NCBI GenBank assembly: GCA_014799465.1
Contig: JAAVHZ010000020.1
Location: forward strand, 62,001-126,000
Source: Lachnospiraceae bacterium
Lineage (GTDB): Bacteria > Bacillota > Clostridia > Lachnospirales > Lachnospiraceae
Direction: 5' to 3'
Length of the DNA stretch: 64,000 bases
The notes under the pieces: model-generated
What the model saw: the letters and a program-made list of their open reading frames with translations, nothing else
Told to the model about the DNA's origin: nothing
Databases searched by the model: none
Position numbers and translations under genes: made by a program
In this document: positions 27,101-35,090 of the stretch, in pieces
Position numbering within the stretch: the first letter of the stretch is position 1
Layout: every line of letters starts with the position of its first letter

Positions 27101-29922
27101 ACCTCAATTTTATAAATACCATCCTCTGCCGCTTCCATCTTTAGGCCCGGCCATGCTGCATTCTCTTCCCCACTTGCATCATTCCACATGTAGGCACAAA
27201 CATCTGCCCAGGAATCCGTATTTTTAAAGAAAATATCATTTGATACCATCACCCCGGTCTTTACATAGCCTCTGGAAATCATGACCGTCTTTCCGTTTCT
27301 GCCGGTTCCCGAAACAATGAGACTTATCAGTTCCCCTGCATTCGCATTTTCACCAATGGTAAGCGTCTTGCTTCCCTCAAAAGCTTTCGGTGATTCATCG
27401 CCAAGCTGGTACGTAGCCTCCGTTACATTGTCTGCACTTATGGTCACATCGAATTCTTTTGTGAAGCACTTGGAATCTTCTGAAATGGCAAGCATAGGTA
27501 AATCCTCGCCAATTGTATAAGTAAAGCTCTTTGTTTTTGTTTTTCCATCCTTGGTGGCTTCAATGTTTACTGTGGTACTGTCCCCTTCCTCTTTTCCTGT
27601 TCCCAGAGTAAGAGTAACCGTTCCCTTAAAGCTTACCGGAGCTGCACCGTCTACTGAATAAGTAGCGTCATCTGCATTCTCCACCGTAAAGGTTACCTTC
27701 TTTTCACCCCTGATCTCACAAGGCTGTAAATCTGTGCTGATTTTTATTCCGTTTGGATCTGGAGTAGAATAATCGCTCCATTTTCCTGTGTCTGCGTCAA
27801 ATAATTGTCCATATTCTCCAATGGACTCGCCAAGTTCAGACACATTATTATTAAAGATTACACTGTTATAGGTATCTAATTCTGGTACCTCTAACGCATA
27901 AATTGTATGTCCTTCCTCATCTTCCGCATATTCAAACATTGCATTTCCCGGCCAGCCGGATAAGATTTTATCAGTTTCTTTTCCTACAGCATGGTAGATA
28001 TAAGCATTTGCCCTTACCCAGTTTTTGCTTGTGGTGAAGAAAATACAGGAGTCCATATCTAGATCTTTCTTGGTATAGGTAAAGGATTTCGTATAAGTGC
28101 CCCTTGTATTTGTTCCTGTCAGCGTAACTGTAATTTTCTCCCCGGCAGCTAAGCCTTCACCTACATAGACCACATCCTGATCTTTAAAAGAGCCTTTTTC
28201 TCCGGTTGAACAGGAATACGTTGCGGTATCTGCATACCTGGCGGTCAGTTTAAGTTTCAGTTTGTCTGTGCAATACTCCGAGCCATCGTCCTTGTTGCTT
28301 CTCAAATCAACCGGATATGTGGTGCTTGGGTTTTGTCTTGCACCCTTATATAAGACTGCGATTCCGTAATCTCCGCCAATGGTTCCGCTGACTGTCGTTC
28401 CGTCACAGGTAAACGTTGTTCCGGACACTTCATCTTTGTAGGTGCCTGTCGGCAGCCCATGTGCCTGAAGGCTGACTGCCCCGGGTCCTGCAAGATTGAT
28501 GATGACCATTCCGTCACCGCGCCTGCAGTATCCGATCGTGTCTTCATTTCCCTGTTCCGATGTTTCATTATGGTAATAATTGTTGAAATGATTGACCGCT
28601 GCAACCTCTTTAGATGCCCATACGTAGGTCTCGCATTTTCCCATTATGGCAGGCTCTAAATCATCACCCATATTAGGTCGTTCTGCTCCATTGGTGTCAT
28701 CAATCAGGGTGTCCTTTGAATAATATGGTCTTGCAAAGAACAGGCTTGCTACATCTTTTTTCGAGCCGACCATTCCCCATGTCTGAACAACGGAAGTATC
28801 TGTTGCATAGCGGGAGCCTTCTCCCATATAGGTATCATGAGACTCGCACCAGACTACGCTTTCGCTGTCAGCAATCGGGAAACAGCTTCCCAAGCCTCCA
28901 ATCTGCCCATACCTTACGCTGTTCAAAAGGTTATTTCCAGCTGAATTGTCTGTTATCGACATATTTTTTGTATATGCCGAAAAGTCCAGTCCGTCAATAC
29001 GGTTCAATATTTCCCCATATACATAGAGGTTTCCGCCTGTCTTTTTTGAATAGTGCGACCTCGCCTCGCCCAATACCGTATTCCAGAAGTCACTGGCAAA
29101 TGCAGGGTCATCTTCGTCTGTCTCAATATGCTTTGCCGCATCAAAACGGAATCCGTCCACGCCGCAGTCAATCAGTTCATCCAGATATTCATAGACAAAC
29201 TTCTGGACCCGCTTATCACCTGTATTCAGATCCGGCATTCCCATAGTTCCCTGAGTGACATCTTCTCTTCCGTCACTCATCCAAATCTGCAGATCATTGA
29301 TATGCCAATAGGTAGGGTCTGTCATCATATCCTCACACCAGTACTCACCTACCTGCGGTGAAATATCTGTCATGGAATTCTGCCAGCCTGAGATATTTCC
29401 CAAATGGTTAGCTACGATGTCCACAATGACCTTCACGCCATATTTCTCTGCCGTCGCACACATGGATTCCAATTCTGCCTTGGTTCCAAGCCAGGTCTGT
29501 CCATTGTCGCACACATTAAAGGTGACCGGCTGATACATTTTCCACCAGTTTCCCGATGATGACAATCCCGGATACCCCACCTCGCTGCATACATTTCCCT
29601 CATATGTATAATCCTTGGGCTGCTGGGCCGGTGAAGTCTGCACGGCGGTGTAACCGCATTCTGCAATAAGTTCCATATGCTCCTCAATCGTCTTGTAAGA
29701 CCAGTTCCAGCAGTGTAGGATTGAAGAACCCTGAATATCGTCCATCAGCCCATAGTCGCCTGCCCCGGCTGTGTCCAACTGATAATCCTGTGCTACACTA
29801 GCTTCTGCCTGATAATCCTGCACAGCGGCTTTTGTTGTCATAACATTCACCGGCAGGCTGTTTCCGACTAGTGCAAAAGCCAATGCAAGTGCTCCAAGCC
29901 TTGAATACTTTTTCTTTTTCAT
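24157..29922 (-). CDS. Secreted multidomain alpha-amylase (GH13, CBM26-like, LRR)
   Basis: 1921 residues. Signal peptide 1-32 (ends MTTKAA). GH13 catalytic domain about 60-530: VDIVANH (167-173), nucleophile Asp261 in GFRFDAAKH, acid Glu304 in VYGEIL, and Asp363 in ESHDT. Two CBM26-like starch-binding modules lie at about 625-720 and 895-985 (IFFTTSKNW..WPG and IFFKNTDSW..WPG), interleaved with FTYT-ended beta-sandwich linkers. Three near-identical Cys-rich repeats of about 60 residues follow (1071-1250, ATCTEAGYTGDTVCT type), then a beta domain (1255-1400), two further Cys-rich repeats (1404-1568), and BspA-like leucine-rich repeats (1645-1890). It degrades starch outside the cell. There is no LPXTG; the Cys-rich and LRR parts probably attach it to the cell or a surface. 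Confidence 0.93.
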   Translation of the reverse strand: MKKKKYSRLGALALAFALVGNSLPVNVMTTKAAVQDYQAEASVAQDYQLDTAGAGDYGLMDDIQGSSILHCWNWSYKTIEEHMELIAECGYTAVQTSPAQQPKDYTYEGNVCSEVGYPGLSSSGNWWKMYQPVTFNVCDNGQTWLGTKAELESMCATAEKYGVKVIVDIVANHLGNISGWQNSMTDISPQVGEYWCEDMMTDPTYWHINDLQIWMSDGREDVTQGTMGMPDLNTGDKRVQKFVYEYLDELIDCGVDGFRFDAAKHIETDEDDPAFASDFWNTVLGEARSHYSKKTGGNLYVYGEILNRIDGLDFSAYTKNMSITDNSAGNNLLNSVRYGQIGGLGSCFPIADSESVVWCESHDTYMGEGSRYATDTSVVQTWGMVGSKKDVASLFFARPYYSKDTLIDDTNGAERPNMGDDLEPAIMGKCETYVWASKEVAAVNHFNNYYHNETSEQGNEDTIGYCRRGDGMVIINLAGPGAVSLQAHGLPTGTYKDEVSGTTFTCDGTTVSGTIGGDYGIAVLYKGARQNPSTTYPVDLRSNKDDGSEYCTDKLKLKLTARYADTATYSCSTGEKGSFKDQDVVYVGEGLAAGEKITVTLTGTNTRGTYTKSFTYTKKDLDMDSCIFFTTSKNWVRANAYIYHAVGKETDKILSGWPGNAMFEYAEDEEGHTIYALEVPELDTYNSVIFNNNVSELGESIGEYGQLFDADTGKWSDYSTPDPNGIKISTDLQPCEIRGEKKVTFTVENADDATYSVDGAAPVSFKGTVTLTLGTGKEEGDSTTVNIEATKDGKTKTKSFTYTIGEDLPMLAISEDSKCFTKEFDVTISADNVTEATYQLGDESPKAFEGSKTLTIGENANAGELISLIVSGTGRNGKTVMISRGYVKTGVMVSNDIFFKNTDSWADVCAYMWNDASGEENAAWPGLKMEAAEDGIYKIEVPEDKFDHIIFNNGGNGKQTDDLELPSAGKLYNAGKWEDYVSGTKPAITASLASGSITKATEVTFTVKDGETCTYKLNDGNETEFTGSVTLKVGDGLSKGQADNVIIKALNGETAAVKSFTYTFTTQTQECTHDKTEVRNKKDATCTEAGYTGDTVCTNCGKVTVKGTVIPAKGHNWSSGVCTVCGTNQPIDCNHSNTTIRGAKDATCTETGYTGDTVCTDCNEETVKGTVIPAKGHNWSSGVCTVCGTNQPVDCKHNNTTVRGAKDATCTEAGYTGDTVCTDCGEETVKGTVIPAKGHTWSSGVCTECGAKHDDISINVTVVDADIVYDGKAKTPQIIVKAGKKLLTKNVDYTISYKNNINAGEASAVVTCMGDYTGTIEKTFTIAKATGPLSGIPGTEKIAPKSAEKVSDIELPSGWKWSEEDADKKLETGVPVTATAVYEEADKNNFETVSVSVKITKSDCEHSIDKIKLNNEKAATCTEKGYTGDKYCEDCQLTIETGTETKALGHSWDEGSITKEPTATETGEMTYKCSRCTETKTEEIPAVCRHLSLEVKNEKAATCTEKGYTGDSFCTVCGEEVEKGNDIPAVGHSWDSGKVTKEATATEKGIMTYTCTKCSNTRTEEIPATGDNENINNINYIPVITVPDNVEKGDSVEDTTTNSVYIVTSDGSTSKTVKYIVAGSEKDTLVVPNAISINGEVYKVTAVAGDAFKGNATVKKIIVGDNVKTIGTNAFSNCKNLSEVIIGKNVTTISANAFSNCTKLTKVTFGKNVTTIGKNAFGGCTKLSTVTLPSKLSKIAEKAFYKCTNLKSIMIPAKVKTIGKNAFSNCKNLSKVTIGNNVTTIGTNAFSSCTKLTKVTFGKNVTTIGKNAFGGCTKLSIATLPSKLSKIEEKAFYKCRSLKSITIPAKVKTIGKNAFNGCKNLKSIKIKTTKLTKKNVGSNAFKGIYSKATITVPKSKLKSYTSILKARGVSSKAKIRK

Positions 29923-29991
29923 TACCTTCTCCTTTCGTAACAGAAGTTATACATTTTGTTAAATATCGGTTTGTTTTTTTGTTACATTTTT

Positions 29992-30020
29992 ATTATATTA
30001 TGAATAACTTCTTTATACAA
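29992..30020 (-). promoter_or_regulatory. Amylase promoter
   Basis: On the minus strand TTGTAT (30015-30020), 17-bp spacer and TATAAT (29992-29997), about 70 bases before the amylase ATG (ribosome binding site CGAAAGGAGAAGG). Between 30021 and 30190 I see nothing else. Confidence 0.75.
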
Positions 30021-30190
30021 TCTAAAATATTGCACAAATATTCATTGATTATATTTTAGATTTTCCTTATATATTGCATAATTCGCACTAATAATCACAG
30101 GAAATATGCCTCTTTATGAAAAAACTAGTATTAATGAAAGAGAAAGCCCATTCCCAAATAGAAACAATAGAACATAATAAAGAGAATACA

Positions 30191-30256
30191 CATTCATGCG
30201 TTTGTTATGAAAAGAATATTGAATTGATTGAAAAGGGTAAGGACAGATGCTATAAT
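30191..30256 (+). promoter_or_regulatory. Promoter of the SUKH operon with a shared 15-base upstream element
   Basis: TTGAAA (30228-30233), 17-bp spacer and TATAAT (30251-30256). CATTCATGCGTTTGT at 30191-30205 lies 22 bases before the -35 box. The identical 15-mer lies at the same 22-base distance before the thiS promoter (33105-33119). Confidence 0.65.
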
Positions 30257-30293
30257 GAAAATGTATAACTATTCAGAACCATAAACAGTTACA

Positions 30294-30335
30294 TTTAAGC
30301 CCATATTAATCCGCCTTCGGCGAAGGGGCTTAAAC
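30294..30335 (+). promoter_or_regulatory. Leader hairpin before the SUKH gene
   Basis: TTTAAGCCC and GGGCTTAAA pair perfectly, with an inner CGCC-ttc-GGCG hairpin. No T-run follows, so it is not a plain terminator. It lies within the 5' leader and may affect stability or translation. Confidence 0.4.
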
Positions 30336-30377
30336 CTTGATAAACACATATAGAGTATTCATGAAAAGAGGATGATT

Positions 30378-31142
30378 ATGATGTCATATAAGGACGAAGA
30401 AAACTACATAAAAGCAGCATATAAAGCATTGATTCAACGTGGGGTTATAACAGAAGATATGCTTACACCTTCTACTGTTACAGATGAGATGCTGGATTCC
30501 CTTGAAAAGGAATTTGAGGTTAAATTACCATCACTTTTACGAACATATTTTAAAACTTATTGTCACAACATTACAGCTCTCTGTGCACCGGTTCCAATGG
30601 ATGATATCTGCACACCGGATGCGGATGTAATTTTTCAAATACAATCTATGTCTTCAGAGGAAATTAAAAAGCTTAGTTATGACGAACAACCATATTTAGA
30701 ATTGTGGTGGTGTGGAATATTGCCGATACCACAAGAAAATCCATTAGAACATTTTAGAGATATGATATTAGGATTTCGTGAAATTAGTGATTATTTAGAA
30801 GGAGATAAAGTGACATCTAAAGAATTGATGCATTTTATACCATTTGCAGATTGGCAGACTGCAGGTGCAATGTGTATTGATACAAATATGAAAAAAGAAA
30901 ATATTGATTTAGAAGATACAGATACATGGCAGATAAGCTGGTTTGACCATGAAGAATTTGATTGGAAAGATGCGGAATATATCAATGAAAAAGGTGTAGT
31001 CCTTGGTGATAAAGTGCTTCCTGATTTTGAGAGTTTTATTCGCTTATATTTTTATGGAATTTATGATGAACTTTACTGTATCCAGACAGAAGAGGAAGAA
31101 GAAGAACAGCCGGATAAGAGTAGTTGGAGTGAATTACTATGA
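30378..31142 (+). CDS. SUKH (SMI1/KNR4) family protein
   Basis: 254 residues; AAAGAGG before ATG 30378 (ATG 30381 also possible). The N-terminal part has the SUKH pattern: VTDEMLDSLEKEFEVKLPSL then a Tyr/Phe-rich strand; later HFIPFADWQTAGAMCIDT and WISWFDHE-like segments (QISWFDHEEFDW), and PDFESFIRLYF near the end. SUKH proteins are usually immunity proteins against polymorphic nuclease toxins. No toxin gene lies in this window beside it, so it may be an orphan immunity gene. It overlaps the next gene as ATGA (31139-31142). Confidence 0.75.
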   Translation: MMSYKDEENYIKAAYKALIQRGVITEDMLTPSTVTDEMLDSLEKEFEVKLPSLLRTYFKTYCHNITALCAPVPMDDICTPDADVIFQIQSMSSEEIKKLSYDEQPYLELWWCGILPIPQENPLEHFRDMILGFREISDYLEGDKVTSKELMHFIPFADWQTAGAMCIDTNMKKENIDLEDTDTWQISWFDHEEFDWKDAEYINEKGVVLGDKVLPDFESFIRLYFYGIYDELYCIQTEEEEEEQPDKSSWSELL

Positions 31143-31624
31143 AAAAAGTATATCTACTCATTCATACTTATGAATTTTGTGATAGTATTGAGACAAAATT
31201 TCTGGGGATATATTCAACTAGAAAAAAAGCTGAGGAAGCAAAAGCACGTTTTCTTCCACTAAAAGGATTCAATAAATATCCTGAAAGTTGTTTTGATATT
31301 TCATCATTTTTTTTGGATGAGGATAGCAGAAGCTGGAGTTATGGATTTGTTGATTCACATGAAATATATGATGAATTTGTAGAATTAACAAGTATAATAA
31401 ATGAAATAGCAGGTATTGAGAAATCTCCGGAAGACTCATGGGATGATCAAAATTATTATGATGTTTTGTGCTCCATTAGCGAATTAAGCTATAAGACAGA
31501 TGATGTTACTGAGATTGCAGATCACATAAAAAAGATGTTTTTTTGGTATATGGAACCTAAAATTGATTATGATGTTTGTATAAAGGCGGCAGAAAGAATT
31601 ATACATTTTTTACAAGATAAATAA
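31139..31624 (+). CDS. DUF7336-like protein
   Basis: 161 residues, start overlapping the SUKH stop by four bases. The N-terminus (KKVYLLIHTYE, IETKFLGIYSTRKKAEEAKA, then GFNKYPESCFDIS) has the pattern of small DUF7336-type proteins in which a strand, a helix that counts sequence positions, and a Phe-x-Ile strand follow each other. The C-terminal 70 residues are acidic and helical. Such proteins are frequent in immunity-gene arrays. No known activity. Confidence 0.5.
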   Translation: MKKVYLLIHTYEFCDSIETKFLGIYSTRKKAEEAKARFLPLKGFNKYPESCFDISSFFLDEDSRSWSYGFVDSHEIYDEFVELTSIINEIAGIEKSPEDSWDDQNYYDVLCSISELSYKTDDVTEIADHIKKMFFWYMEPKIDYDVCIKAAERIIHFLQDK

Positions 31625-31652
31625 TAAACAGAACTAGAGAAAAAGTTTATGC

Positions 31653-33017
31653 ATGTACTTGATGAAGTGGCAGAAAGCTATAGCGAAGAAAGAAAGGAAA
31701 AATGAAGAAATGAAACATAATTTAGAATCCGTAGATAGCCAAAAAATTGCACAAACCATGACAAATGGAATGGCAGATTACAAATTATGTTTATGGGTTC
31801 CGGAATGGTTACAAGATGCAGAAGAAAAAGAGTATTTTGTTCTTAAAAATACAGGAACACGGCAAGAAAAAAACTGGGAGGAATTATATCATTTTACAGC
31901 AGAATACATAAGAGGCAAATGTTGTTATGCCATATCCCAAGACGGAAAACTTGCTTTGGTAGGGTATGCAGCGAAAAAAGGGGTAGTCTGTTATGAATGT
32001 GAAAATGGAAAAATATTATGGAACAACAAAAATATAAAAAAGATTCATGAAATACGATTTAATAATTTCGATTATGATATTATTGAAGTGATAAGTAGTA
32101 AACTCGAAATTACCTATCTGGATAAATATACAGGGGAAGTTCTTGAAGAGGAAAAGATAAGACAAGTACGGCAGGTATTGAATTGGATGCGTTCATCCCA
32201 GAATGGTAAATACTTGATAGGAGCAGATACCGTTATAGGTAAAGATAATGCAATTTACACCGTTTATGATACAGAAAACCAAATGGTTAAGGGAAGATTT
32301 GCAGCACAAAATCATGTAGGTTCATCAAGGAGTTTTGATGTGGCTGATAATGGGAAATTTGCAGTTTGTTCTGCATATAAAAGACAAGGAGTATCTTTAA
32401 TCAATGTAGATACAGGAGAGGTAATCTGGACACAAAAAAAGGTGAAGTATATTAGAGCTGTTTCTTTTCATAAAGGAAAGGTTGCCGTATGTTGCCGGAA
32501 TAATGGTATTTATTTTTTGAATATACATAGTGGGGAAATTGATTCTCATATACAAGGTGAGGAAATATATTTAAATGCATACGGAAAGGATATTTTGTTA
32601 TGTGAAGATAATGCTGCAAAAATAGGGAAAAAAAAGATAAAAAGTCCATCTTTTGCATTTTCAGAAGCAATCGGAATACAAAATGGAGTTGTATTAAGCC
32701 CTGTGGGAGAAGGCTTGATGTTATATGATAACACAGGAAGTTTAATATGGGAAAATAATAATATAGAAATAGCAGACATTGTATATCAGGAAGAAGAGAA
32801 TGCAATTTATGGATTTAACAGCATACGGGGAGAGGGTAAAATTGGTATTATTTCTGCTGAAGACGGACAAATGATTTCAGAGCTTGCTATAGAAGATTAT
32901 GCATGTGCATTTATTGGCGATCATAAAACATTGCTTTGTAATACTGGAAAAATGTATGGTGTTAGTAAAGATAATATAAAAGAAAAGGCAGAAGTGTTTA
33001 AATTTACAGTGGTTTAG
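31653..33017 (+). CDS. Cytoplasmic beta-propeller (WD40/PQQ-like) protein
   Basis: Up to 454 residues. The start is uncertain: ATG 31653, 31662 or 31710, none with a strong ribosome binding site. After about 90 residues the sequence is a series of blades of about 40 residues, each with a DG- or NGK-turn and a strand like GVVCYECENGKILW, AIYTVYDTENQMV, GVSLINVDTGEVIW and GIYFLNIHSGEI. No signal peptide is visible, so it acts inside the cell. Propellers of this kind hold partner proteins. It follows the SUKH and DUF7336-like genes by 28 bases and is probably co-transcribed. Confidence 0.65.
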   Translation: MYLMKWQKAIAKKERKNEEMKHNLESVDSQKIAQTMTNGMADYKLCLWVPEWLQDAEEKEYFVLKNTGTRQEKNWEELYHFTAEYIRGKCCYAISQDGKLALVGYAAKKGVVCYECENGKILWNNKNIKKIHEIRFNNFDYDIIEVISSKLEITYLDKYTGEVLEEEKIRQVRQVLNWMRSSQNGKYLIGADTVIGKDNAIYTVYDTENQMVKGRFAAQNHVGSSRSFDVADNGKFAVCSAYKRQGVSLINVDTGEVIWTQKKVKYIRAVSFHKGKVAVCCRNNGIYFLNIHSGEIDSHIQGEEIYLNAYGKDILLCEDNAAKIGKKKIKSPSFAFSEAIGIQNGVVLSPVGEGLMLYDNTGSLIWENNNIEIADIVYQEEENAIYGFNSIRGEGKIGIISAEDGQMISELAIEDYACAFIGDHKTLLCNTGKMYGVSKDNIKEKAEVFKFTVV

Positions 33018-33104
33018 TAAATCAGGCTGAACTTGTCGAAATTGATAAAATCAAGATGACATGCAAAAAAAACGCTCACAGAAGTGATTTGTTTACAAAT
33101 TGTT

Positions 33105-33170
33105 CATTCATGCGTTTGTCCTGGCGAAAATTTTGTTTTTCTTGACCAATTCCTATTATTCTGCTATTAT
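33105..33170 (+). promoter_or_regulatory. Promoter of the thiamine operon
   Basis: TTGACC (33142-33147), 17-bp spacer, TATTAT (33165-33170). The 15-mer CATTCATGCGTTTGT (33105-33119) lies 22 bases upstream of the -35 box, as in front of the SUKH operon. Confidence 0.7.
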
Positions 33171-33193
33171 ATTTTGAAGAGTGCGATAAAAAT

Positions 33194-33244
33194 CACACGA
33201 AGGGGCACACCACCACGGGTGTGGTTCTCTTTGTGTGGTTTTTT
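33194..33244 (+). terminator. Terminator-like hairpin in the thiS leader (attenuator candidate)
   Basis: CACACGAAG (33194-33202) pairs perfectly with CTTTGTGTG (33229-33237); inside it CACACC pairs with GGTGTG; six T follow. It stands between the promoter and thiS, about 30 bases before the thiS start, so it must be bypassed for the operon to be expressed. I do not see the conserved parts of a TPP riboswitch. Confidence 0.65.
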
Positions 33245-33274
33245 AAGTTTAACAATACTATAAGGAGGTTTGTA

Positions 33275-33472
33275 ATGGTAAAGATAAATGGAGAAAATGT
33301 TGATATTGCACAAGGTACTGTTCTCTCAAAATATCTGGAAGATTCAGGATATAAGAAAGAACGTCTTGCAGTAGAGATTAATGGAGACATCATTCCAAAG
33401 AAAAATTATGATAATACAATACTGTGTGACGGAGATAAAGTTGAGATAGTCAGCTTTGTGGGAGGCGGCTGA
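33275..33472 (+). CDS. thiS: Sulfur carrier protein ThiS
   Basis: 65 residues from ATG 33275, with AAGGAGG upstream. A beta-grasp ubiquitin-like fold (MVKINGENVDIAQGT at the start, DGDKVEIVSFVGGG at the end). The C-terminal Gly-Gly is adenylated by ThiF and then thiocarboxylated to donate sulfur to the thiazole ring. It overlaps thiF by one base (TGATG). Confidence 0.9.
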   Translation: MVKINGENVDIAQGTVLSKYLEDSGYKKERLAVEINGDIIPKKNYDNTILCDGDKVEIVSFVGGG

Positions 33473-34278
33473 TGATTGTAAAAGTAAATGGTGAGCAATA
33501 TGACACACCCGTAAAATCTCTTTATGAGTTGAAAACAGACTGTGGTTATAACAAGAATAATATAGTCACCATTATAAATGGATATCAGACAGACGAAAAT
33601 AAAATATTGTCAGAGAATGACACCATATGCTTTATAGAAAAAGGTGTTATGCCTGATGAAAGGCAGCTTAAAGAAATGATGCGTTCAAGGCATACACCGG
33701 GAGTTTATGATGCGGTTAAAAACGCAAGAGTTGCAGTGGCAGGACTGGGCGGATTGGGTTCAAATATAGCCATAATGTTAGCAAGGACAGGTGTAGGTCA
33801 TATTCACCTTATAGATTTTGATATGGTGGATGCCAGCAATCTCAACAGGCAGCAGTATGGAATAAAGCATCTTGGAATGTATAAGACGGATGCATTAAAA
33901 GAAGAGTTAAAAGAGATAAATCCTTTTCTTGATATTACAACAGATTGTGTAAAAATTGATAAAGAAAATGCAAACATATTATTGAAAAATGATGATATAA
34001 TTTGTGAAGCATTTGATAATCCGGAGGCTAAGGCTATGCTTACAGATGTAGTGCTTTCAGATACAGATAAGATATTAGTTGCGGCATCAGGTATGGCGGG
34101 CATAGGAAGCAGCAATACCATTATTACAAAAAAAATAACAGATAGATTTTATATATGCGGAGACGGTGTTACGGCAGCACAGGAAGGAATGGGGTTAATG
34201 GCTCCCAGAGTAACCATATGTGCGGCACATCAGGCAAATATGATAATCAGATTGATTACAGGAATAAAGGAAACTTGA
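33472..34278 (+). CDS. thiF: ThiS adenylyltransferase ThiF with N-terminal ThiS-like domain
   Basis: 268 residues. Residues 1-60 form a second beta-grasp domain like ThiS but ending without Gly-Gly (CFIEKGVM), so it cannot be a carrier. Residues about 75-268 are the E1-like adenylating domain: [11 protein letters not shown] nucleotide loop, [15 protein letters not shown] with the Arg and Gln of the ATP site. I see no CxxC zinc pairs, as in the shorter clostridial forms. It charges the ThiS C-terminus with AMP. It is embedded between thiS and thiG. Confidence 0.88.
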   Translation: MIVKVNGEQYDTPVKSLYELKTDCGYNKNNIVTIINGYQTDENKILSENDTICFIEKGVMPDERQLKEMMRSRHTPGVYDAVKNARVAVAGLGGLGSNIAIMLARTGVGHIHLIDFDMVDASNLNRQQYGIKHLGMYKTDALKEELKEINPFLDITTDCVKIDKENANILLKNDDIICEAFDNPEAKAMLTDVVLSDTDKILVAASGMAGIGSSNTIITKKITDRFYICGDGVTAAQEGMGLMAPRVTICAAHQANMIIRLITGIKET

Positions 34279-34301
34279 AGTATAACAGAATGGAGGAAAA
34301 A

Positions 34302-35072
34302 ATGAGCAGTGATTCATTAATTATCGGAGGACATGAGTTCAAATCAAGATTTATATTAGGTTCGGGAAAATATTCTCTTGACCTTATTAAGGCGGCAGTG
34401 GAAAATGCAGGTGCACAGATTATAACACTGGCATTAAGACGTGCCAATTCAGGTGAAGTGGCGAATATTCTTGACTATATACCGGAAGGAGTTACACTTC
34501 TTCCTAATACATCAGGTGCGAGAAATGCAGATGAAGCCGTAAGGATAGCCAGACTGTCAAGAGAGCTTGGATGCGGTGATTTTGTAAAAATTGAGATAAT
34601 GAGGGATACAAAATATCTTCTGCCGGATAATCAGGAGACTATCAAAGCAACTGAAATTCTGGCAAAGGAAGGATTCGTAGTAATGCCGTATATGTATCCT
34701 GATTTAAATGTGGCAAGAGATTTGAAGGAGGCAGGTGCAGCATCAATAATGCCTTTAGCAGCACCTATAGGTTCTAACAGAGGGCTTTGTACAAAGGAAT
34801 TTATACAGATTCTTATTGATGAAGTAGACTTGCCAATAATAGTAGACGCAGGTATAGGAAAACCTTCACAGGCATGTGAAGCTATGGAAATGGGTGCTGC
34901 GGCAATTATGGCAAATACGGCAGTGGCAACCGCAGGAGATATACCAGGCATGGCAGAGGCATTCAGGCTTGCCATAGAGTCGGGGCGGAAAGCATATTTA
35001 GCAGGTATGGGAAGAGTACTTTCAAAGGGAAGTGCACCGTCATCACCGCTTACAGGATTTTTAGAAGATTAA
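34302..35072 (+). CDS. thiG: Thiazole synthase ThiG
   Basis: 256 residues from ATG 34302, preceded by TGGAGGAAAA. A TIM barrel that condenses deoxyxylulose phosphate, dehydroglycine and ThiS thiocarboxylate into the thiazole. Motifs are FILGSGKYS at the start, [16 protein letters not shown], the Schiff-base Lys in VKIEIM, and [18 protein letters not shown] with NTAVATA for phosphate binding. Full length for the family. Confidence 0.94.
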   Translation: MSSDSLIIGGHEFKSRFILGSGKYSLDLIKAAVENAGAQIITLALRRANSGEVANILDYIPEGVTLLPNTSGARNADEAVRIARLSRELGCGDFVKIEIMRDTKYLLPDNQETIKATEILAKEGFVVMPYMYPDLNVARDLKEAGAASIMPLAAPIGSNRGLCTKEFIQILIDEVDLPIIVDAGIGKPSQACEAMEMGAAAIMANTAVATAGDIPGMAEAFRLAIESGRKAYLAGMGRVLSKGSAPSSPLTGFLED

Positions 35073-35090
35073 GATTTGGAGGCTGAAAAA

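Noticed and set aside
24434-29361. Several open frames on the plus strand opposite the amylase gene
   Set aside because: They mirror the repeated Cys-rich and LRR codons, have no ribosome binding sites and carry no recognisable domains; the minus-strand gene explains the region.
33171-33274. TPP riboswitch before thiS
   Set aside because: Position is right, but the leader is too short and lacks the conserved CUGAGA and downstream pyrophosphate-binding segments; only a terminator-like hairpin is present.
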